This document shows, in pieces, positions 56,630 through 64,000 of a DNA stretch of 64,000 nt; position 1 is the first letter of the stretch, and each line of letters starts with the position of its first letter. A model generated the notes under the pieces. That model was not told the origin of the DNA, did no database searches, and saw nothing but the letters and a program-made list of their open reading frames with translations. The stretch is from Odiellus spinosus (lineage: Eukaryota; Arthropoda; Arachnida; Opiliones; Phalangiidae): positions 15,316,501-15,380,500 of the forward strand of contig OY987226.1 of NCBI GenBank assembly GCA_963920705.1, in the 5' to 3' direction. Position numbers and translations under genes: made by a program.

Positions 56630-58425
56630 CGCTAGCTAGCTAGAAGGTGCGTCAATGCAGCGAAGAAAAATCAATAGAGAGACATCAGGTGTCTCGAAAA
56701 CGGGAGGCTTCTCCTATTACTACCGTTAACGACCACGTTACTAGGGGCTGAGACTCGCGGATAAGATGGGTACAGCCCCATTTTAAAGCTAGTGCAAATA
56801 GAGATTGGTTTCGTATTGGATGAAAGGTAATAGCCGTAGCTGGTCTCTGTCCAACAAAAAATATATATAGTTAAAAATCCAATCTTAGTTTTCATCGTGT
56901 ACTGTTAAAGAAACCATTCTATTTGAAATGGTTTTTACACATTCATATTAAAGATACAAGCTTGCATTTACTGAAAATTCACGGTGATTTTGAAATGAAA
57001 GTCTCTGGCGCTAACGATTAAATTTTGGGTGTCCCTTTTTGGCACGCCCGCGTACCTAGAATATATTTTTTTGAGTCTTTTTTTTTTAAAGACCTAACTT
57101 GGAAAAAATTGGTTGGAAGAAACTGCTAAAGCTTTGTTGCAGAATTTCATATAAACCATTGGGAATGTTGAGATAAGGAGTTTTTTCTAGCTCGACTTCT
57201 TTCGTTTTGGCAAGAGGTAGCAACACAATGGTTTATTTTTATTATTTTTCTTCCCAATTTTTAAGAAATCATTTTTACAGTTCGTCCATCTATTTAGATA
57301 TTGAAATTCTTTGAAGAATATTGGGGAAACAAATTTTTCAATTGTTAATAATTTTAGTTAAGATCTTTGCGCGTTTGCCGAAGGGAAATTACAGCTAGAA
57401 ACACTTTCCTTAATAGGGAATTATTTTATCAATTTTCCTTTTTTTTTTTTTTTTTTTTTTTTTTTCCCGAAGTTTAAGCTAAAAATAGATTTCTTGCGTA
57501 ACCTAATATTTGTTTACTAGAAAACTTTTTTATATACGGAATCAATTGAAAAGTACTTCACTTCCCATTTCAAAAGCACCGTGAATGAAAAATATTGAAG
57601 TTTTAAAAATGATTCGATTGAATCTTTTTGGAAATGTAATCAAAAATTACGAATTTATGGTTAAATTTAATTAGATTTAAAACAAGTTTTGATTGGATGT
57701 TTCTGACAAGACCAGAGATTCAGAAAGGGCTAAAACTATCTCATCAGCTTTATTTCTGTTGATGTACATTTAATCCAGGATAAATCTATTTGAATGACTT
57801 ATGTTAATCTATATTTTTAGTTGAAGATTTAAACGCTTAAAGAGAAGGTGAAAAAGAAAATCAAGTCATTTCTATAAAAATAAGACTTGTTCGCCAATCA
57901 AAACATTCAGGAAATGTCCCTGAACTCAATTTTCGAAATGAAGCTGAAACTTTGAAAATTGATATCTTAATAATTTTGTTCGAAGAAAACTTTAATTCTA
58001 TTATTATTCTATTAATAACTTGGGACGTTTAAGTATCCCTTTAAAACCATTAATCATTAACCATTACGCAGAAATTGTCCAATCATCGTTTTGTTCAAAA
58101 AATATTCGTATTAACAGATGCTGACTTTGCTAACCAACTCCTATAAATACAAGACGACAGCGCAAAATCTTCGCGTTGCTAAATATTATGCAAATTAGAT
58201 ATATACCCATTTAACAAGTGGTAAGTATATAGCAATGAAAGAATCTTAATAAGACAAGCGTTCATAATCAATTCAAATGACACGGCGATAAAAGAACGCT
58301 TTCATCATCAAACCATATCAAACGCTTCGAGGCTTAAAATCCTGACCTTACAAATTACCAAATCATCCCTGGCATAATAAAATAATCTATTCGCGAATAA
58401 TTTGCATAAATCTACTTTCAATTCA
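56630..58425. other. AT-rich non-coding DNA, no gene recognised
   Basis: It includes a T27 run at 57439-57465. TTAAGTATCCCTTTAAAA at 58026-58043 resembles a TTAA-element right end (ATCCCTTTAA), but no partner was found. A 74-codon frame at 56671-56895 has no motif. Confidence 0.55.
57439..57465. repeat. T27 homopolymer
   Basis: Twenty-seven consecutive T, preceded by CC and followed by CCCGA. Confidence 0.9.
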
Positions 58426-58430
58426 ATGAA

Positions 58431-58453
58431 ATTTAACGTTACGTATTAATCCG
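58431..58453 (+). repeat. GTTTAACATTACGTATTAATGCG dispersed core, copy 4
   Basis: ATTTAACGTTACGTATTAAT + CCG, followed by TCTCGGCTTACGCTGTATTA. This parallels the CAGCTTCGTACATTTTATCA that follows copy 2, but with much divergence. Confidence 0.5.
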
Positions 58454-58459
58454 TCTCGG

Positions 58460-59690
58460 CTTACGCTGTATTAAAACATTATACATAAACAGTAACTTTA
58501 AACGTAAGAACTCGTAACCCTAATACCGCCCCCATCTTAAGCCTAATTAAATGAGGAAAAAATTAGGAAAAGAAAAAAATTATCCCAACTGAAACTCGAA
58601 ACACTTTCGGAGTTTGGTACTGTTTGAGTTCTAACCTTAAAATAGACACATATTCCCATAGAAAAACCGGTTTTATCATGGAATTAACGCTCCATTCTAA
58701 GGTTATGACTGAAAACCGAATAATATTATACAAAGTCATTTTAAATTTAGATTCAGCGTTCGGGGTCGAGACGGGCGACTAGTCCAAATGAAAAAAAAGT
58801 ATATTTCGAGACTTTTTTTTAAAGCCGGAGTGTCTTTCCATCCGTTGATGACTTATACAAAGAGCGCTTATCAAGTCAGCAGATGGAATTTAAGCAAAGC
58901 ATGTTTTGGCGTTGGTTTGTCGCGGCCTCTCATTTTCCCTAACGCAGAGCCGCGGCATCAAAAGAGACGTTTACAGTTTTCATTACGAATCCATATACAG
59001 TGACTGCTACAACTCATCATCAAAAAACACACGGTCGAGTTTGTCATTTCCCTTCAAAGGGAGATTGGAACGGTTTGGAACCGTTCTTCTAAACATACTT
59101 AAAATTAAATAAAAAAAAGTTTTGCCTTTTCTTTTTCCTGGTATTTAGGGCAACAATATTTATATTTGACTGAAAATGTACTCAACTAGGTAATCACTTT
59201 AGTAAATTCGAAGCTTTAGTCTTGTTCACCGATTACGAGTAGTGAACAGCGGCATCAGTTCCTCTAATTCGCTCACAATAACATTTTTGTTAAGCCTAAT
59301 TTTACTTTCCCTTTAGAAAACTATGAAAAAACATTTGAGCCTGAGCATGACTTGGGGTCACGACCTATCATATCAATCTTATATGGCAGGGATGGGAGTA
59401 TTACTCCTATATGTAGGAGTAGTTAGAACTTAGAAGGGATAATAGTCATAATACCAACATTATACGATTGGCTAATTTTAAAAACAAATTTTTATACAAA
59501 GCGATATAGTTCTTAAATTAAAACACTTAGTTTCTTGATAGAATTTCTTATTCATCGGTTCATATGTAGCCCATTGGACGAACTTTTAATGATTTCTCAA
59601 GCAAGGATAAATTGTATTACAATTAAAATTGGTCAAGTGGTATATGTAGAAAATAAAAAGGTTCTTAAAATTCTAGACATCTGAAATTCA
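58460..59690. other. Non-coding DNA, no gene recognised
   Basis: Overlapping plus-strand frames of 71 and 68 codons (58788-59112) lie in a GC-richer patch. They share ACAAAGAGCGCTT..TCAAGTCAGC with 41906, which points to a repeat rather than a gene. No family motif was seen. Confidence 0.5.
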
Positions 59691-59692
59691 GG

Positions 59693-59768
59693 ATCTCCCT
59701 GAATCCAGCTAATCCTAGTTTTAAATTTATTTCTTATTTAATATTTGTTTGTAAATGTTTTCCGATTC
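59693..59768 (+). mobile_element. Fragment of the TTAA foldback element
   Basis: The order TGAATCCAGCTAATCCTAGT, TTTAAATTTATTTCTTATTT, AATATTTGTTTGTAAATGTT matches the right-hand arm of the elements at 35970-36401 and 37965-38446 (TGAATCC..GCTAAGTCTA, TTTAAATT(C/T)ATTTCTAGTTT, AATATTTGTTTGTAAATATT). The outer terminus is missing. Confidence 0.7.
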
Positions 59769-59774
59769 ATCATC

Positions 59775-60380
59775 CCTTCAGAGAGCGTGTTCGTGTTGAT
59801 TTAAGAAATATTGTGAAAGTCTGAATTTAATACTTAATACTTGACTTTAATCTCAATCCTAACTTTATTTTAATTCACGCATAAATCACGAATATATTTT
59901 AAATCTAAAGATGATCTTTAGAATCAAGATGAGACCTTATTAAGCGCGCAGGCTAAAAAAAAAAGGTTTGTAGGGCTCGTTTGAAAAAATTCTAACCGAC
60001 GACAGGGGGTGTAGCAAAAAAAATCCCCATCCGTTTCAAATGGCTCATTAAAACACAGTTTAAAGAGAAAGGCATTTTTTTTTCTTATAAAGCGCGACTA
60101 GGCTTAGTTGGGGGTGAATTATTCCCATAGGAAATGAAGCCAGGAAATTCGTAAGCTTCTTTAATTTCAGAGAAAAACGTAATAGTTTTTTGAGTGGTGA
60201 TTATTTTTTCAAGACAAAAATAAAATATACATAGTCTAGAAATTTGACTTCGTAGCCTCTTAGTTCATAAATTAAATTTAAAGGCGGAATGAAGTCGAAA
60301 TTGAATCGAATCAGCTACACTGTTTCCATCAAACGGCCTTAGACTACCTAAAAATAAATTTATTCGACACTCTAAAATCA
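59775..60380. other. Non-coding DNA, no gene recognised
   Basis: AT-rich stretch with short A-runs between two remnants of the TTAA element. No gene. Confidence 0.55.
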
Positions 60381-60382
60381 CT

Positions 60383-60402
60383 TTAAAGGGAGAATGCAAC
60401 CC
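60383..60402. mobile_element. Isolated TTAA-element terminus
   Basis: TTAAAGGGAGAATGCAACCC is identical to the left end of the TTAA foldback element at 35966-35984 up to the second C after GCAAC, including the TTAA. It directly precedes the perfect hairpin at 60411-60491. No right terminus was found nearby. Confidence 0.65.
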
Positions 60403-60410
60403 ATTTTTAT

Positions 60411-60491
60411 AATAATTTATTAATTTATGTATGAAAAGAAAGCAAAAGTTTGAACTTTGCTTTCTTTTCATACATAAATTAATAAATTATT
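60411..60491. repeat. Perfect hairpin, 36-bp arms, 9-nt loop
   Basis: The 36 bases 60411-60446 (AATAATTTATTAATTTATGT, continuing ATGAAAAGAAAGCAAA) are the exact inverse complement of 60456-60491, separated by AGTTTGAAC. There is not one mismatch. It begins nine bases after an isolated TTAA-element terminus. Transcribed, it would make a short perfectly paired stem. It could be a very recent inverted duplication, part of a foldback element, or an assembly artefact of strand switching. Confidence 0.9.
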
Positions 60492-60499
60492 TTGAAATT

Positions 60500-62255
60500 T
60501 CGCAAAATAATCAGAAAAAAAAACAAAAAAAAAAAAACGACGTGGAACAGTTTGATCTATGAGGTCTTTTAAAACCTTCTCTTTGTAAAAGAAACCCCCT
60601 GTCTTCATCCAGGCTGTAATTCAACCATCTAAATAGTTTAACCATTCTAAGAAGTAATATAAAATAAAAAAATATTTGCATGCTAAGCCTAACTCTTCTT
60701 CTGCGAGGAAGGTTTCGATATAAATCCCATTTTCAGACAGTTTTTTTATCTTAAAATTTCTTAAACGCCAAGGAGTAAAGGATCGAGGATCTTCAGAAGC
60801 AGAAGAAGAAAAAAAAAAAAAAACAAAAAAGGTTAACCCTTTCAAGGCTTTCATCGTTTTTGGCCTTTTAAAAATTTGAATGGAAAGGAATTTTATTCAA
60901 ACGGTATCCGTTGGTCTTTTACACTCGATTCTAAAAAGGGTTTTCAATTCTAGCAGGCAGTTTTTCCATCCCCCCTTATATAAAAAGATCCTCTTAAGCC
61001 TAACGTTAAAGTTTCGAAAAAAATAAAATGAGAAAAACAACATTCAAGGCGAAAATAATAAAAAAAAAAAAATGTTTGAAAATGTAAACGATACCCCTTA
61101 TTGAATTCGTTGCTGCATAGCACAATAGCTTTTTCTATCTTTACCCTATTCTACGCTAAACTACACACCATTTTGGTCTTCCGTCCCTGTCTTAGGATGC
61201 TCTAGGATGCACCGGGATGCGCCACAGTGAGAACCAACAGACGGAGTCACGAAGAATAAAATATATCAGCTATTTATATTTTCAAACTTGATTCTACACC
61301 AGGAATAAAATCGAATATGAGTTTGAATTCTTATAAACTGGTTATGTGGGAATGTTCCCATCGTAGGTTTAAACTATGGTAAAGTTTCCGGATAAAAATT
61401 TAACTGAGAAAATGAAGAGTATAAGATTTTTATTACGAAATCATACCAAAGACAGGGTAAGGGGACTGTATTTAATAATTTTTAGTTTTAAAGATGGCTT
61501 TAAACCTAATTGAATGTATGTTTATAATTTAAGGATGCAAAATATAAGATTTTCCGTAGAGATTAAAGTTAAATTCGTATTATCGGATTAATACTTTGTT
61601 TCGAATAAATTAAATTTATTTTGGATTGGAAGTTTTACTCTTTAATCTCTAGTTGAATCTAACGATGAAAAATATCACATTAAGAACCGGTATTTTTTTC
61701 GCGTTTAGATTTTACTGGATTCTATATAAACGAAGGAATATTTAGAATTTAAACCAGTTAACCCGGCAGCTTAACGATAGCCCTTAAGATATGGTAGCAA
61801 CTCCGGATATAAATCGTAGCTCGGGATCGGGGATTGTTCAAGGAAGATGCAGAATAGGAGAAGAAAAGGATGGCTGGGAAGGAAGGAAGGAAAAACCCCT
61901 TGGAAGATACGCTTGGCTTGCGTTTTCTGATGCGATTAAAGGCTGGTCAATTCGTCAACGTCACACGGAGTTTCAAGAACGCTTCAAGGAGGAAATAATA
62001 GAACTCTAACCAGCAGAAAAGGGGGCGGAGGATCGAAAAAGAGAGGGAGGGGAGTGGAAGATGGTGAAACTTCAAAGCATTGTTCAAGAGAAGAAAATGG
62101 GGTGAAATATATACGTTTAAAGTGAGAATGAAAGGTGATAAGAAACTCAAATCAATATAAAATAAATTTATATTTAAATTATATGTATATTTTTAAGAAT
62201 ATTTTAATCCTATTCTATTATCCAATCAAAGCCCGATCAAAACAAACGTAAACAC
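60500..62255. other. Non-coding DNA, no gene recognised
   Basis: An imperfect A-run lies at 60515-60537, and a short GGATGC repeat (TAGGATGCTCTAGGATGCAC, then CGGGATGCGCC) at about 61193-61222. Frames of 72 and 67 codons (61791-62150) are purine-rich and opposite each other; no motif. Confidence 0.55.
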
Positions 62256-62267
62256 TACACTCGTGAA

Positions 62268-62440
62268 TAGAGGTTGGGGTTTGGACAAGATAATTTCTGT
62301 TTGATTTATCATAATTATAAATTATCCAAGGGAAGTCTATGATAAATCCAACGTAATCGCGAATATTTAACTGATTATTATTAATAATTAACAGATTAAC
62401 CAAATATTTATTGATTATCTTGTCCAAACTCCGACCTCTC
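62268..62440. mobile_element. hAT-type MITE, copy 2
   Basis: The 173-bp element begins TAGAGGTTGGGGTTTGGACA and ends with the near inverse (TTGTCCAAACTCCGACCTCT + C). It is flanked by an exact 8-bp duplication CTCGTGAA (62260-62267 and 62441-62448). It matches the nested copy at 38254-38432 in both termini and in interior words (TTTATCATA, AAGTCTATGATAAA, CGCGAATA), with the interior in opposite orientation in part. The last base is C where the consensus expects A. Non-coding; the overlapping 91-codon frame is incidental. Confidence 0.92.
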
Positions 62441-62449
62441 CTCGTGAAA

Positions 62450-64000
62450 AATGCAATGATACGCTGCCGTTTTACTTCACATTGATAGGGCAAAGTGACT
62501 CAGACATAAAAAAATTACAAAAAGATGTAATTAACTTGTAGACGATTTAAAATGGTTAAATTTTGACCATTTTTAACAATTTGTTCACTTTTATAATAAT
62601 CCAAAAAGTTTTAAATTATAAATTACTATTTTTGTAATTTTACCAGAGCAAACAGTAAATTACCAATTTAGAACTCAATATATTAGATATATAACTTAAG
62701 GCTTAACTACAGCGAAACTTATAATACATAAAAGGTTGTCTGAATCATTACAGTCACGAAAGCGATGGTATTACGTGCCCGAAAGCGTGAAAATCAAGCA
62801 ACCTTAGTTATAATGTACTATATAATTTGAATATTTAAATAAAATCAATTTTTCAAAGAGATTTTTCGAATTTAAATATTTTTTATACATATTTTCTTTT
62901 ACACCCTCTATTTAATATAGCGTAAGAAGTAGTCTACAAGGAGGGCCATATCACGGTGGGGTATAAAGACGCTCGTTTTTACCATAGTTTTTCTAATGAA
63001 GGGATATCCTGGATGGCGCCATAACCCAAGACATTATACGCCTATGTCAAGAAATGAATTTTTTTTCCGTTATAGAAAAAAAAACAAGAGTAAAAATTCA
63101 TCCCTTGAGCGCCGAGGGGATATCCATGAGATAACGGTTATTTCCTAATACGTTTTTTATACCGGGCATCAAACTATATATAGGTGTGGTTCGTCCCAAA
63201 ATCAAAGTGCCACGTCAGCAAAATCTATCTCGAGTGAAATTTCAAAAATTATATTTTGAATTAAATTTCGCTGCATTTTCGACCCGAGATGATGGCGAAG
63301 CTCGAATGTTTTTCAACGTAAGACGATATTGAAAGGAAAGCTTACAACCCAAGGTTTTAAATTGAACTTAAAATACCAGAACAGTATCTTTAAAAACCAC
63401 TATAATTTTACGATGAAAACTTTCGATAAAAAATAAGGATATAAATTCGATATTTATATTTTATGGAAAATAATTCGGAAAAAAATGATAAATTTTAAAA
63501 TTAGTGATGGCCTTGCTTTAGATATTATTCAGTTACAACCATAAAATAACAGTATTATGCCATTAGAAAATTGGTTTTCTATGGATATCGATGTACCTTC
63601 TTAGGCTACAACTAACGTTTAATATCCGATCAAAAAGAAATAAAACAAAATTTGATTAAAACTAGTAGAATATTTATCAAGTAATGGATTTTAAAAATTT
63701 GATTTTCCCAACATAGATATTGAGTTCAGTAGTTCACTGACATATAGCCAATAGAGAAAAAAGGGTGGAGAATAAGGTACCACATGCACTTATTTACTTA
63801 ATTTTCATGCCTTTCACTATGTTACTTCTATGTCAGTAGATAGAATAAATATTCTTATAATGCAAGAATTGAAATACATAAATATAAAAACAATATATGC
63901 TAAATCCAATTTACTAAAACATGGTGAGTATATTTTTCATACATATTCGGTTTACTAGATTAGAAGCAAAAAATAAATAAACTAAGGGATAGAAAGCTGA
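62450..64000. other. AT-rich non-coding DNA to the window edge
   Basis: No gene or clear element was found. TTAAAATGGTTAAATTTTGA and neighbouring words at about 62540-62650 loosely resemble the GTTCACACTA family, but without recognisable ends. A mixed-composition patch lies at about 62930-63120. Confidence 0.55.

Noticed and set aside
58026..58043. TTAAGTATCCCTTTAAAA as a TTAA-element right end
   Set aside because: No matching left terminus was found within several hundred bases and the match to known ends is only about ten bases.
1..64000. tRNA, 5S rRNA, snRNA, hammerhead ribozyme and CRISPR-like arrays
   Set aside because: Scanned by eye for T-loop words, conserved cores and spaced repeats. 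None was convincing; the tandem arrays have no unique spacers, so they are not CRISPR-like. A covariance-model scan would be decisive.
1..64000. Remnants of retrotransposon or viral coding sequence
   Set aside because: No frame showed reverse transcriptase, integrase or capsid motifs, and no long terminal repeats were seen. A translated homology search would be decisive.

Overview
This is a non-coding, repeat-dense stretch of an AT-rich eukaryotic nuclear genome. The sequence has stop codons in all frames throughout. The longest open frames are 120-190 codons and consist largely of translated microsatellites and homopolymer runs. I recognise no protein family, transposase, reverse transcriptase, tRNA, rRNA or snRNA. 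The many A/T tracts, (TA)n and (GA)n runs, short minisatellites and small non-autonomous DNA transposons look like an intron or intergenic region of an invertebrate animal. I cannot name the phylum or species from the sequence.

Layout. 1-7.2 kb: unique AT-rich DNA with a GC-richer pocket near 6.3-6.7 kb. 7.3-9.3 kb: a ~32-bp minisatellite, then a degenerate longer-period repeat. 10.7-11.3 kb: a TA-flanked hairpin element and a GTTCACACTA-ended element. 13.4-15.8 kb: a dispersed repeat head, the longest open frame, a GGTCC-rich pocket and a 150-bp-spaced direct duplication. 17.1-19.1 kb: a tandem array whose unit is itself an inverted repeat. 19.5-20.0 kb: degenerate repeats. 21.8-24.3 kb: a 23-bp array and a 24-bp array with alternating units. 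28-32.2 kb: small TTAA-flanked elements, a ~29-bp repeat, and a 37-bp array passing into a 19-bp array. 34.5-37.2 kb: a 23-bp array, a long-inverted-repeat TTAA element and a 24-bp array. 37.9-39.4 kb: a second TTAA element carrying a nested hAT-type MITE, then a palindromic unit and a third small inverted-repeat element. 40.5-49.1 kb: an old hAT-like element, a three-unit repeat, hairpins and another TTAA-flanked element with an insertion inside. 53-56.6 kb: a TTAA element, a 30-bp array and a ~92-bp array. 59.7-62.4 kb: TTAA-element remnants, a perfect 36-bp-arm hairpin and a second hAT MITE.

The best-supported results are the two hAT-type MITE copies, each bounded by its own exact 8-bp target duplication and one nested inside a TTAA-flanked foldback element. 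Next are the family of palindromic units found both solo and in tandem, and the several elements sharing a TTAA-plus-AGGGA or similar end. There is no gene system here to describe; the interest lies in how the repeats are built and nested. All repeat calls were made by eye and have not been checked against a repeat library.
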